Of a DNA stretch of 64,000 bases, positions 8,817 to 17,897 are shown piece after piece. Where the stretch lies: contig NZ_JARXVH010000029.1 of assembly GCF_029892565.1 (NCBI RefSeq), forward strand, positions 1 through 64,000, in the 5' to 3' direction. The stretch's first letter is position 1. The number at the start of each line of letters is the position of its first letter. The notes under the pieces were generated by a model, which saw only the letters and a program-made list of their open reading frames with translations, was not told the DNA's origin and ran no database searches. A program made the position numbers and the translations under genes. Origin of the DNA: Streptomyces pseudovenezuelae (GTDB lineage Bacteria > Actinomycetota > Actinomycetes > Streptomycetales > Streptomycetaceae).

Positions 8817-9278
8817 TCAGCTGCAGGACCCGATCACCGTGGTTCGTGGTGCTGGAAGCCGCCTGACTTGGGTGGTTCCGGCGGAGGCTTCGCGGAGCCG
8901 GACGATCTCTTCGTGTTGCGCGGCGAGGCGAGCCAGGGATTGAGAGCGGAAGTCGGTGAGCTCGTCGATCGTCTCGTCAGACTGGGCAATCCGGGCTTTG
9001 AGCTTGGCGTTCTCTGCCTTGAGGCGGGCGATCTGGGCTTCGCGGGGGTCGGGGATTTCGCCGGCATCCTGGAGGGCCCGCAGGCGTCGTTCGAACTCGA
9101 CGCGGAGGTGACCGTAGGGGCGGGTGCCGTAGAACGCGGTGCGGTCGACGGCGGCCTCGTTGGCGAGGGTTTTGATGTCGCATTTTCCGCCGGGCGGGAT
9201 CTCGCCGCGTAGGAGGCGGTCCATGGCGGCTCGGATGCGGTTCTCGTTCTCGGTGCGCTGGGTTGCAGAGATTCTCAT
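8817..9278 (-). CDS. TnpC-like coiled-coil accessory protein (DUF6262 type)
   Basis: A 153-residue basic protein. The N-terminal region (NRIRAAMDRLLRGEIPPGGK, TLANEAAVDRTAFYG) looks like a small HTH. The centre is a heptad-rich coiled coil (IARLKAENAKLKARIAQSDE). Its ATG overlaps the stop of the third recombinase (ATGA, 9275-9278). In Tn554-like elements a small third or fourth protein of this kind modulates recombination, and I infer the same role here. It is the last gene of the four-gene operon. Confidence 0.7.
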   Translation of the reverse strand: MRISATQRTENENRIRAAMDRLLRGEIPPGGKCDIKTLANEAAVDRTAFYGTRPYGHLRVEFERRLRALQDAGEIPDPREAQIARLKAENAKLKARIAQSDETIDELTDFRSQSLARLAAQHEEIVRLREASAGTTQVRRLPAPRTTVIGSCS

Positions 9279-11479
9279 GCGGACTCCTCGTCCGTGGTGG
9301 CGCTGGCGGCGTCGATCTCGGCGACGACTCGGAGGGCCCGGTCGTAGTCGGCCTGGAGCCGGGTGCGTTCGGTCTTGCGGGTGGTGCCGAGTTGGCCGAT
9401 GAAGATCTTTGTTCTGTCGGCGTGCTCGGCCCAGACGGGGCGGTGACCGGGGTGGTGGGTGGCCTGCGGGCAGCGGGCTGAGTCACACATCCCGATCAGC
9501 GGACGGTCCGCGGTGGGGGTGCCCGCGAGTTTGAGGCAGAGCGCCCGGGAAGGGTCGGTGAACCAGCAGTAGTTCGCCGGTCCGAGGTGCAGGACGTTGG
9601 CGCGTTTGGTCAGGAGGTTGAGGACGTCGCGGTCGTTGCGCTGGGTTTTCGGGGCGGTGGCCGAGGCGGCATCGAGTTGGGCGTCGATGCCGGCGAAGAA
9701 CTCGGTGAGGCTGCGGGCGCCGGGACCGGCGGGCAGAACGCCATCCTGGTAGTTTCGGAACTCCTCTAGTACCAGTTGGAGATTGCGCTCACTCTCGTGC
9801 TTGTTAACCTCGGCCAACAGCTCGGCCTGGGCCCCGCCAGGGCGCGAGGCATAGCCCTCCTTTGTGGCCACGGCGATATGTTTCATGTGGATCTTGGTGG
9901 CCAGGACGCCGCCGGGCCGGTAGGCCATTTCCAGCGACAAAGTGCGCCGCAGCATCCGCAAGTTGACTGGTCCCCCGGGGATTGGCGCCAGGCCAAGTCG
10001 TTGGCCGGCCTCGGAGTTAGCCCAGTTCTTGAACCACTTGAAGCGGACGTTGAAGGAGAACCTGCCGATCAGCAGGGCTCCTTCTGCCGGGGTGTCGTGC
10101 AGTTGCTCGAGGAGTTCGATCGCGCGATAGACCGGTGCGATGACGACCCACTCGTCGTCGGTGCCGCCCAGCGGCTGCCCTTTGACGATCTTGCTTGCGA
10201 TTCGGTAGCGAGTCAGGCCCGGGACGGCCTCGTCGGGCGGTCGTCGGCAGCCGATGCGCAATTCCATCAGCTCACTCGCGCGCATGCCTGAGATGGCGGC
10301 AGCGGTGATGATCGCGGCGGTGCGGACGATGCCGACCAGGGCGACGGCCTGGAGCCTGGACAGTGGCAGGGTCCAGGGCAGTGACGTTGTTCCGTCGGCC
10401 GCGGGGACCGGGCCGGCATCGCGGCCGAACGGTCTCTCGACGCCGACCTGCGCGAGGGCGTCTTCCAGTGCAGGCCGCATGGTGGGCAGCCACGGGTGGC
10501 AGAACTGGCTCAGCCCAGCCCGGCGGGCGAGGGTGCCCATGGCCACCGGGAGAAGGCGATCGTCCTCGGCCCAGCCCTGTTCGAGGCGTTTCGAGATGTA
10601 ATGGTCGTCCAGCATGGGCAGGGCTGTGCACGTTCGCGTGTACTCGGCGAGGATTTCGCTGAGCTCCCGGACCGGGACACGATTCTTGGGACCGACGCGC
10701 CGGATTCCTTGGGCTCGCCGTGCCGAGTGAAGGTCGGATTCGCGGACCTTGTGTGCCAGCTCGACGACGTGCGGGCCCAGTGTGGACATCAGGTAGAGGG
10801 CGGCCGCGAGCATCGGCTGCATGATCTCGTCCGAGACCGGTTGAGTCTTGTTCTCGTCTCGGCCGCTGGGCATCTCGGCGACGGCTGAGGCGGTGGCGCC
10901 GCCCCAGGGCCGCAGCTCGGCGGGGACGCGGTCGGCGGTGAACAGGTCGCGGTAGTTCACCAGGTCGACGACGACCTCGGCAGCCGAACGCCTGGTTCCG
11001 TGGCTCTGTTCACCGACGACAGCCCCGTCCTCGTCGAGAACGTAGCGGCGGTGAGCCAGGTATGCCTCGCAGTCCCGGGTGGTGATCTGCTCCAGGCTGA
11101 TGGTCGCCCGCTCTCCCAGCCAGTTGAAGAAGCGGACGAGTTCGTCGAGACGGGCGCGACAACTGGTGACGTGGAGCGGGTTGCGGAAGGCCCGGGGCAA
11201 CGGGGCGACCGACTGGTGGCGGGGTGCGAGCATCGCCAGGACCAGTTCCTTGGCCACCAGCCGCCAAGGCGATTCCGTGATCAGGGTGAAGTCGAAGCGC
11301 CTTACCGAGGGGCTCAGCTGGGTCGGCAAGCCGATGACGTGGGTGAAGTCCCAGATGTCGTCCTCGAACGCGGGGCGAGCGGCGTTGCCCGGAAGGGCCA
11401 GCCCGGCTTCACCGCAGACATCGGCGCCCGCAAAGACGGCAGAGCGTCCGTCGAAGGCGGGAGCAAGAGCGGTGGTCAT
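9275..11479 (-). CDS. tyrosine recombinase, third of trio (TnpB-like)
   Basis: A 734-residue protein starting at ATG 11479, which overlaps the upstream stop (ATGA). Motifs of the catalytic half are visible: the first Arg in AAAISGMRASELMELRIGC, an RR pair in NLRMLRRTLSLEMAYRPGG, and the KHIAVATKEGYA segment with His and the presumed nucleophile Tyr. The C-terminus carries Cys/His pairs (CWFTDPSRALCLK, CDSARCPQATHH) suggestive of a zinc site. Such large, divergent recombinases work together with their two operon partners. An intact reading frame suggests a recently active element. Confidence 0.8.
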   Translation of the reverse strand: MTTALAPAFDGRSAVFAGADVCGEAGLALPGNAARPAFEDDIWDFTHVIGLPTQLSPSVRRFDFTLITESPWRLVAKELVLAMLAPRHQSVAPLPRAFRNPLHVTSCRARLDELVRFFNWLGERATISLEQITTRDCEAYLAHRRYVLDEDGAVVGEQSHGTRRSAAEVVVDLVNYRDLFTADRVPAELRPWGGATASAVAEMPSGRDENKTQPVSDEIMQPMLAAALYLMSTLGPHVVELAHKVRESDLHSARRAQGIRRVGPKNRVPVRELSEILAEYTRTCTALPMLDDHYISKRLEQGWAEDDRLLPVAMGTLARRAGLSQFCHPWLPTMRPALEDALAQVGVERPFGRDAGPVPAADGTTSLPWTLPLSRLQAVALVGIVRTAAIITAAAISGMRASELMELRIGCRRPPDEAVPGLTRYRIASKIVKGQPLGGTDDEWVVIAPVYRAIELLEQLHDTPAEGALLIGRFSFNVRFKWFKNWANSEAGQRLGLAPIPGGPVNLRMLRRTLSLEMAYRPGGVLATKIHMKHIAVATKEGYASRPGGAQAELLAEVNKHESERNLQLVLEEFRNYQDGVLPAGPGARSLTEFFAGIDAQLDAASATAPKTQRNDRDVLNLLTKRANVLHLGPANYCWFTDPSRALCLKLAGTPTADRPLIGMCDSARCPQATHHPGHRPVWAEHADRTKIFIGQLGTTRKTERTRLQADYDRALRVVAEIDAASATTDEESA

Positions 11480-13191
11480 GCGGTCATCTCCTCGGGTCGC
11501 AGGGGAAGTTCGTCGTCCCGGTCGATGACGTGGGCGGTGGCCGCGGTGACCACGGCCGGATCGAAGCGGTCCAGGACCTGCTGGATGCGGGCGGCATAGG
11601 GGCCGAAGACCGCCATGAAGTGGGCGGCAGGCATCTGCTGCCACTGCCGGGAGAAGAACGCCTTCAGCTGCAGCAGGCTGACCGCATGCCGTGGCGCGAA
11701 CACCGCCAGGGGACACAACAGGCAGACCCAGGGGCGGGCTGGACAGGGCTTGCCCTTCGGGCCATGCAGTCCGGACAGCTGATCACCGCAGGCAGCGGTG
11801 AACACATCCCGCTGTCCGCCCACGAGTTCGGCGATCACCTCGTCGTCGAGGGCAAGGTCCGCCACCAGCTGCGGATAGCCCTCGGCCAGGGCGGCGGCCT
11901 CGTCCTCGGTGATCACCGTCGGCGGATGCGACCGGCGCAGCAGGTCATGCTGGGCGTCTTCGATCACGGCCTCGACCGCACGTTGCTGAGCGGCTGTCGC
12001 GGCCGTCAGATAGTGGTCGCCCTCGACGGCGGGGGTGTGGTTCGGATCGATGGTGGCCCGGCCGCTGCCGGTCCATGCGCTCTTGTCCCGCATCGCCTCG
12101 TGCGTGGTGCGGATCCGGGACCGGTGGATCTTCAAGGGCTGCCCATCGTCCCCGACCAGCTGGTGGCGCACGACCCACCGCTGAATGGCGACGCGGTCGA
12201 ACTTCCTCACCCGACGGTCACCGCCGGCCCGGCTCAGCCCCAACCACAGTTTGCGGCCCTCGTCCGGCGGAACGAAGCTCCGCAGCAGCGTGGAGTGGGC
12301 CAGCCACTGCTCCAGCAGGCGCACGGCCCTGCGCGGCAGATTCAAGCTCTCGGCCGCGGTGCGGCCCTTGACGTAGGAGAGCAGGATCGTGGAGTCCCCG
12401 GCCCAGTCGACGTCCTGCGTGACCAGGTCCTCGATGCCGTCCGGCACGATCCCGGAGTAGATGCCGAACAACAGCCGGTAGGCGATGAGTACTTCCAGGT
12501 GCGGGAACAGAGCCTTTGTCGCGTCGTGGAAGCCGCCGCGGCGGTGGACCAAGGCGGCCGAGATACCGGCGTTGCGGCCGAACTCGGAGATGCTCACCGG
12601 CCCGATGGTGGCCAGCAGCCAGCGAAGATTCTGGGGAGTCCATCCGCCCTCGGCGGGATGCTGTCCGTGAGCGACAGCGGTCAGGGCCTGCCGGTGGGCC
12701 GCGTACGACTCCTCGACGAGCCGTCGGCAGAGGTCGCCCAGCCGCTGCCACTCGGTCTCCGAGTAGGGAGGCAGGGCGTGGTGGTTCGGCTGAACGTTGA
12801 AGTTCCGTCCGGCCGCGAGCTCAAGCACGCCGTCCGCCAGCGAGCCGCCGGCCTGACCGAACGCCTCGACCATCGCGCGGGTGCACGCCTCCCGGCCGCC
12901 CGAGCATCCCATCAAATACTCGGCCAGCCTGCTCCGTCTGAGCTGGTCAAGGCCGCCGGCGAAGCCCTGCTCGGCCAGTGTCCGCGCCATGCCCCGGATC
13001 GCCTGGGCGTAATGGTTGACCGTGCCCGCGGAATCCGCGGTGCCGTGCGGGTGGATCAGATCCACCAGGCCGGTTGCCAACTGCCGGGCCAGCAACGGGT
13101 TCGGCAAGCCGTCCAGCGAGAACGCCGCACGGCTTCCATCGCTGAACACGCAGGTGATGCGCAGGGGTTGGTCGATCAGCATGGTCGGCAT
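11476..13191 (-). CDS. tyrosine recombinase-like protein, second of trio
   Basis: A 571-residue protein. Its ATG at 13191 shares one base with the upstream stop (TGATG) and its stop overlaps the next ATG. The fold is recombinase-like (VLIAYRLLFGIYSGIVPDGI for the first Arg region, IHRSRIRTTHEAMRD for the second). The usual HxxR and nucleophile positions are hard to assign, so it may be structurally required but catalytically weak. A Cys-rich segment, CPARPWVCLLCP, lies near residue 500. The middle member of such trios is typically divergent. Confidence 0.75.
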   Translation of the reverse strand: MPTMLIDQPLRITCVFSDGSRAAFSLDGLPNPLLARQLATGLVDLIHPHGTADSAGTVNHYAQAIRGMARTLAEQGFAGGLDQLRRSRLAEYLMGCSGGREACTRAMVEAFGQAGGSLADGVLELAAGRNFNVQPNHHALPPYSETEWQRLGDLCRRLVEESYAAHRQALTAVAHGQHPAEGGWTPQNLRWLLATIGPVSISEFGRNAGISAALVHRRGGFHDATKALFPHLEVLIAYRLLFGIYSGIVPDGIEDLVTQDVDWAGDSTILLSYVKGRTAAESLNLPRRAVRLLEQWLAHSTLLRSFVPPDEGRKLWLGLSRAGGDRRVRKFDRVAIQRWVVRHQLVGDDGQPLKIHRSRIRTTHEAMRDKSAWTGSGRATIDPNHTPAVEGDHYLTAATAAQQRAVEAVIEDAQHDLLRRSHPPTVITEDEAAALAEGYPQLVADLALDDEVIAELVGGQRDVFTAACGDQLSGLHGPKGKPCPARPWVCLLCPLAVFAPRHAVSLLQLKAFFSRQWQQMPAAHFMAVFGPYAARIQQVLDRFDPAVVTAATAHVIDRDDELPLRPEEMTA

Positions 13192-14588
13192 CAGAGAGCC
13201 CCGTCCTCGACGTCGTCGTCGAACTCGGCGGCGGCTTCCCGATCGGAGCCCGCGTCGTCGGTCAGCCCGGCCTCGGCGCCGGCCCCCTCGTATGCCTCCC
13301 GGAAGATGCGGGTCGTATCCAAGCGGCGGAGGTATTTTTCCGTGGTCAGGACGGTGGAATGTCCTAGAAGATCACGAAGCACCAGCAGCGGGTCGGCCTT
13401 GCTCAGGTAGAAGACCAGAGCGGCGTCGGCATCGGTGTCCCGCACGAGCTTCGCGGCCTGCCGGTAATGCCCTGTGACCAGGTATTCCAAGGTCCTCATG
13501 GAGAAGGTGTGGCGGCATCGGTGGGGCCAGACGCGCGGGAACCGCGGTTCGAAGCGGACCCGGATCCGGTCGGAGGTCCGCTCGAAAATCGTGGCCCAGG
13601 CGGTGAACGGGCCGCCGCCGTTCTTCACCGCCAGCAGGCACGAACCGCCCTCCGGGGCCACCAGACGACGCCGCTCGGCCGGAGTCAGCGATGCCCAGGG
13701 CCGCCGGATCCCGTTGATCAGCCCGCCCCGGGCGTCCGGCTCGGTCACCATCAGCGGTTCACCCCACCGCCGTGGCGGCCGCCAGAGCGAGCCGTCCGTC
13801 GTGGCGGCCCGGTCCAACTCGACATAATCGTGCAGCCCGGCCAGGGCCTCGTAAGAGGTCCACGTGGTGCGGAACTTCTTGCCCTTGGTGATCCCGGCCG
13901 GCACCGGGAACGGGATGGGAACGGTGGTCGGCTCCGGCGGCAGGGCAGGAACCTCCCAGGGAAGCAGATAGGTGAACTCCTGCAGCCGCATCCCGGTGGC
14001 CAGCGCGTGATCCCCGACCGCCCCGTTGCGGGTCAGCTCCCGCCCATGGAATCCGGTGTCCTGCGAGCCGTCCGGGGCCAGCCCACGCAGGCCCTTGCGG
14101 AACAGCTCGGTGAAGTCCGGCTCCAAGTACTTGATCGTCACGTGCGGCTTCGGGGTGCGGCGGACCGCCAGATTCACCTTCATCTCCCGCCCGGTCCCGG
14201 CAAACAGGGCCCGCGCGGCGCGGTAGGTGAACGGCTCGGCCGTCGCGTACTCCTCATGTATCGCCCACCGGTAGAACAGCGACAAGATGCTCATGTGCTG
14301 GCCCCACGTCGTCGCCGCGAACCGGGCCTTCAACGGACCCGCCGCCCGATGCTCGGCGTACCGGCTCAACGCGGCCTTCAGCCGTACGCGCGAGTCGAAC
14401 AGAGCCACCCCGTGCTTGGCCAGGAACTCCATCCACTCCTTGACCACCCGCGCGTAGTTCTCCCACGAGCTCGGCGCCGGCGCCCCGCTGGACGGGAGTT
14501 CACGCAACCAGCGGTTCACTACCGCCGTCGGACGTGGCGCGGCCGGGCCGTCCTCGAAGCGCAGATCGTTGTCGATGAGCACGGGCAT
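13191..14588 (-). CDS. tyrosine recombinase, first of trio (TnpA-like)
   Basis: The catalytic residues are clear: Arg in ALATGMRLQEFTYL, HRCRHTFSMRTLEYL (HxxR), LLGHSTVLTTEKYLRRLD (second His and nucleophile Tyr). The start is uncertain. I use ATG 14588 (MPVLIDNDLRFEDG), because the longer frame begins with TTG at 14708 without a good ribosome binding site. The coding frame is open to 14708, and that upstream part is conserved in the second end copy at 17.65-17.84 kb, so it may double as cis-acting end sequence. It leads the coupled operon 13191-8817. Confidence 0.85.
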   Translation of the reverse strand: MPVLIDNDLRFEDGPAAPRPTAVVNRWLRELPSSGAPAPSSWENYARVVKEWMEFLAKHGVALFDSRVRLKAALSRYAEHRAAGPLKARFAATTWGQHMSILSLFYRWAIHEEYATAEPFTYRAARALFAGTGREMKVNLAVRRTPKPHVTIKYLEPDFTELFRKGLRGLAPDGSQDTGFHGRELTRNGAVGDHALATGMRLQEFTYLLPWEVPALPPEPTTVPIPFPVPAGITKGKKFRTTWTSYEALAGLHDYVELDRAATTDGSLWRPPRRWGEPLMVTEPDARGGLINGIRRPWASLTPAERRRLVAPEGGSCLLAVKNGGGPFTAWATIFERTSDRIRVRFEPRFPRVWPHRCRHTFSMRTLEYLVTGHYRQAAKLVRDTDADAALVFYLSKADPLLVLRDLLGHSTVLTTEKYLRRLDTTRIFREAYEGAGAEAGLTDDAGSDREAAAEFDDDVEDGAL

Positions 14589-14770
14589 CCCCTCGGGGAT
14601 CAGCGGCCGATGCTCGATGTCCCAGGACTGCCAGCCCCGGGACGAGAAGAAGTTCAGGATCATGAGTGGCGACAGTAGAAACACCACACGCTTCAGCGCA
14701 AAGCCCAAACACCCAGGCCATCACCCCGGTTGATGTCAATCGCCACACGGAAACTAAGCGGAGACAATGG
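14520..14770. repeat. right end of RIT-like element, copy A
   Basis: About 245 bp here, running to CGGAGACAATG, aligns along its whole length with 17650-17897 in the same orientation, with scattered mismatches and small indels. It contains the first recombinase's 5' codons and the terminal CACACGGAAACTAAGCGG segment. It is the end belonging to the intact recombinase operon. Confidence 0.75.
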
Positions 14771-14850
14771 TGCCGGACGGTGTGTTCGGTGAGGAGAGGC
14801 ACTCGGCCCGACTGATTTGTACGCGGGGGCCGGCTCTATCCGGTCCGGCC

Positions 14851-16079
14851 TCAGGCGGCCGTATGCCATTTCAGATAATTGCGCCGGCGCCGGGCGCGGA
14901 CGAGCCGTTCGAGGAGGAGGGCGACGGCCGGAGAGTAGGGCGTCTTCGACGGCTTGCCTGCACCGAGGCGGGCGAGCTGCCGCGACGTGACAGCCTGGAC
15001 GGCTGCGGATGCCACCATTTTGTTCCGGAAACGGGTGCGGGGCGGGCGGACCTGCACATCACTACCGGCCAGCCACTGCCCTGGCAGAGTGGGGTCGATT
15101 GCCAGGGCCGTGGCTATGCCTGCCATGGCGACTCCGGAGTCAATCACTTGTTGGGCGACTGCGCGTCGCCGGATCCCTCCAGTCAGCAGCAGTGGCAGCG
15201 GCGAGGTGGCGACGAGCTGCTCGGCGAGTTCAAGGAAGTACGCCTCGCGGGCAAGGGTGCGGCCGTCCGCGGGGGAACCCGCCGTGGCCATGCTCTCGAT
15301 GCTGCCGCCGGACAGCTCGACCAGGTCAGTCCCCACATCGGCGAGCATCTTGATCACGTCACGTGCGTCGTCGGTGTCGAATCCGCCGCACTGGAAGTCC
15401 GCCGGGTTCAGTTTCACTCCCACTGCGAAGCCCGTGCCGACGCGCTCGCGGACCGCGCCCACGACATCGAGCAGCAGGCGGGCGCGGTTGTGCAGGCTGC
15501 CGCCCCAGCGGTCGTCGCGCCGGTTTACCAGGGGAGAGAGGAACTGCGAGAGGAGGTAGCCGTGGGCGGCGTGGATCTCGACTCCGTCGAAGCCGGCCTG
15601 TTGGGCCCGCTGCGCGGTCACGGCGAAGCGTTCCACCGTCTCGTCGATCTCCTGGGCGGTCATCGGCTGGGGTGTCGGGTACATGCTGGAGAAGCCGCCG
15701 ATGTCGATCGGCACCGCGGCGGGGGCCCAGGTGGTGTCGGCAAGGTCTTTGGGGATGACGCGCCCGGGGTGGTTGATTTGCATCCAGATCTGTCCGCCTG
15801 CCTATTACCGGCCGCCGCCCAGCGCTGGAACGGCTCCAGCGGCGTGTCCTGTTCCAGGACGACATCGCCGGGCTGGGCGACTGCTCTGCGGTCGATCATG
15901 ACGTTTCCGGTGATCAGAAGTCCGGCACCGCCCGCAGCCCAACGGCGGTAGAGCGTGAGGAGTTCGTCACCTGGCAGCTGCCCCGGCGCTGCGGGCAACT
16001 TTTCCATCGCGGCCTTCGCGATCCTGTTGGGCAGCTGAGCTCCGTTGCTCAGGTGCAGCGGATCGTTCAGCGTGGTCAT
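14851..16079 (-). pseudogene. old-yellow-enzyme type NADH:flavin oxidoreductase, frameshifted
   Basis: The N-terminal frame (MTTLNDPLHLSNGAQLPNRI, AAMEKLPAAPGQLPG) and the C-terminal frame (MQINHPGRVIPKDLADTTWA, then FDGVEIHAAHGYLLSQFLSP with the FMN/substrate His-Asn-type motif, and LPLLLTGGIR) are two halves of one TIM-barrel FMN ene-reductase. They are joined near 15800, where a short indel breaks the frame just before MQINHPG. All expected barrel motifs are present, so the damage is small; a sequencing error is possible. It probably reduced activated alkenes or quinones, working beside the SDR under MarR control. Confidence 0.75.
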
Positions 16080-16149
16080 CTCTTCTCCCATGTCATCGGC
16101 TCTGAGCGGCCTTGGTGCCGTTGTTGGTTTCGCGCCGCAGGTTCTGGCG

Positions 16150-16971
16150 TCACGAGGTGGCGGGGTCGAGGTCGCTGGCGTCGTCGAATCCGGCCTTGCG
16201 GTTGAGGTTGCCGATGATGCGGGCGACCGTGGTCCGGGGAAGCAGGCGCGACGCCCAGGTTCCGGCGCGGTTGGAGGCGCGTCCGGGGAAGGAGATGGAC
16301 CGGCCGCGTGCGAAGTCGTCGAGTGTTCTGGCAGCGACGCTGGCGGGGGTGTCCGTGGTCTTCGGGTCCATGGACACGGTCGTACGGTCGAAGAATCCGG
16401 TGTCGGTGGCTCCCGGGTGGGCCGCCATCACGCGTACGCCGGTATTGCGGACCTCCTCGGCGAGTGCCTCGGTGAACGAAAGCACGAATGCTTTGGTGGC
16501 GGCGTAGCTGGCCTGGTACGGCATGGGCTGGAAGGCGGCGGTGGAGGCGACGTTGACGATGCCGCCGCGACCGCGTTCGACCATGCCGGTGCCCAGGAGG
16601 TGGACCAGGCCGATCAGCGCGGTGACGTTCACGTCGACGGACTGAAGGTTGGGTTCGAGGGGACGGCCGAGGAAGGGCCCCACCGACCCCATCCCGGCAT
16701 TGTTGATCAGGAGGTCCACGTCCAGGCCGAGTTCCCCGATGGCGTCGACCACCGTCTGCGGGGACCGCCGGTCCGCCAGGTCCGCGGCGATCACATCGAC
16801 TCGGACGGAATGCGCCTTCCGGATCTGCCCGGCAAGGGTGTGGAGTGCGTCGGCCGAGCGGGCGACAAGGATGAGGTGTGCGCCTCGGGAGGCGAGTTCC
16901 CGTGCGTAAGCCTCGCCCAGCCCCTTCGAAGCGCCGGTGACCACGGCGGTGGTGTTCGTGTAGTCGTGCAT
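16150..16971 (-). CDS. short-chain dehydrogenase/reductase (classical SDR)
   Basis: A 273-residue protein starting at ATG 16971. It has the cofactor motif TGASKGLGEA (residues about 12-21), NNAGMG, the catalytic Ser in NVASTAAF, and YxxxK as YAATK. It is an NAD(P)H-dependent alcohol/ketone oxidoreductase; the substrate is unknown. It is divergent from the MarR gene at 17161, with two dyad operators between them, and the flavin oxidoreductase gene follows downstream on the same strand (gap about 70 bases), probably as an operon. Confidence 0.87.
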   Translation of the reverse strand: MHDYTNTTAVVTGASKGLGEAYARELASRGAHLILVARSADALHTLAGQIRKAHSVRVDVIAADLADRRSPQTVVDAIGELGLDVDLLINNAGMGSVGPFLGRPLEPNLQSVDVNVTALIGLVHLLGTGMVERGRGGIVNVASTAAFQPMPYQASYAATKAFVLSFTEALAEEVRNTGVRVMAAHPGATDTGFFDRTTVSMDPKTTDTPASVAARTLDDFARGRSISFPGRASNRAGTWASRLLPRTTVARIIGNLNRKAGFDDASDLDPATS

Positions 16972-17101
16972 GCGTGAGTGCTTCCTGTTCGGCTGGGCGC
17001 CGGTCCGCGTCAGAGCGGACGGGCCTCGGAAAAGACGGGACGGGGGGAGCGTCTCGCTCCGGCGACGGCCTCGTGTCCACAGCGGGAGCGAGGACAAGTA
17101 C

Positions 17102-17142
17102 TTCGAGTCTCGAATAAACATAACACTTCGAGACTCGAAGTG
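17102..17142. promoter_or_regulatory. twin MarR operator palindromes
   Basis: There are two dyads in the SDR-MarR divergent region. CACTTCGAG-A-CTCGAAGTG (17124-17142) is a perfect 19-bp palindrome and TTCGAG-T-CTCGAA (17102-17114) a perfect 13-bp one. The shared half-site TTCGAG spaced by one base is typical of MarR-dimer sites. The position implies autoregulation of the MarR gene and repression of the SDR/ene-reductase operon. Confidence 0.75.
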
Positions 17143-17160
17143 AAAAGCTATGATGAGGCC

Positions 17161-17592
17161 ATGACGCGAAGCACCCTTGAGGCAGCGGTGGTGACAAACC
17201 ACGAGATCTTCATGCAGACCAGCGACCGGATCGAGACCGTCCTGGCTGAACACGGTCTGACGCACGCAACCGCTCAGGCACTCTGGGCGATCGACCCGGC
17301 CGAGGCGCCGCCCTCGATGAAGGAACTGGCCGGCCGACTGTACTGCAACGCACCCAACCTCAGCTTCGTCATGAATCAGCTCACCGATCGGGGACTCGTC
17401 GAACGTTCCGCCGACCCCGCCGACCGCCGTTCACGCGTGGTAACGCTGACGGCGGACGGCCGACAGGTACGATCCGCGGTGATCGAGGCAACACTGGCCC
17501 TGAGCCCCTTCGCCCGACTGGACACCGACGACCTGCTCAACCTGGTGAGCCTCTTGGGGAAGGTGCTCGAACCGACCGCAGGTCCGGCGTGA
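17161..17592 (+). CDS. MarR-family transcriptional regulator
   Basis: A 143-residue protein starting at ATG 17161. The MarR winged helix is visible: SMKELAGRLYCNAPNLSFVM as HTH, then DRGLVERSADPADRRSRVVT, the wing with its DxRxR signature. It most likely represses the divergent SDR and flavin oxidoreductase genes and is released by an electrophilic or aromatic ligand. The twin palindromes directly upstream support this. Length is normal for the family and the frame is intact. Confidence 0.88.
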   Translation: MTRSTLEAAVVTNHEIFMQTSDRIETVLAEHGLTHATAQALWAIDPAEAPPSMKELAGRLYCNAPNLSFVMNQLTDRGLVERSADPADRRSRVVTLTADGRQVRSAVIEATLALSPFARLDTDDLLNLVSLLGKVLEPTAGPA

Positions 17593-17649
17593 GATTCGGC
17601 AAACGTCAAGACGTAGCATCCAGCGTTCGTGATGTGCTCATGTGCCGGC

Positions 17650-17897
17650 CCCATTCGGACGCGGCGCGGCCGGGCCGTCCTCGAAGCGCAGGCCGTCGTC
17701 GACGAGTACGGGCATCCCCCTCGGGGATCAATGGCCGCTGCTCAACGTCCCAGGACTCCCAGCCCCGGGACGAGAAGAAGCTGAGGATCATGAGCGCCGG
17801 GAGTGGACACACCACACGCCTCAGCGCAACGCCCAAACGCCCAGGCCATCAGCCGAGTTGAAGCTCATCGCTACACGGAAACCAAGCGGAGACAATG
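17650..17897. repeat. right end of RIT-like element, copy B (remnant)
   Basis: This is a diverged duplicate of 14520-14770 in the same orientation. It includes the first recombinase's N-terminal codons (ILSFFSSRGWESWDVEQRPL against ILNFFSSRGWQSWDIEHRPL) but is frameshifted after them and carries no recombinase body. It ends at CGGAGACAAT, immediately against the interrupted integrase codons for LRH at 17898. It is the outer boundary of the insertion. Confidence 0.75.

Larger units (their letters stand above)
8078..17897. mobile_element. recombinase-in-trio (Tn554/RIT-like) element inserted in an integrase
   Basis: The element interrupts the integrase reading frame at its LRH motif. Reading inward, the left end contains CCGTGTGGCGATTGAGC (8109-8125) and the right end contains CCGTGTAGCGATGAGC (complement of about 17864-17879), an imperfect inverted terminal match. 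The minus-strand operon 14708-8817 encodes three tyrosine recombinases and a small coiled-coil protein, the layout of Tn554-like and recombinase-in-trio elements. A diverged second copy of the right end lies at about 14520-14770. The part from there to 17897 may therefore be an older element remnant with captured cargo. Exact ends and core bases are not certain. Confidence 0.7.

Noticed and set aside
11530..13410. 626-codon plus-strand frame opposite the second recombinase
   Set aside because: It mirrors the minus-strand recombinase gene codon for codon, has no recognisable domain and no ribosome binding site.
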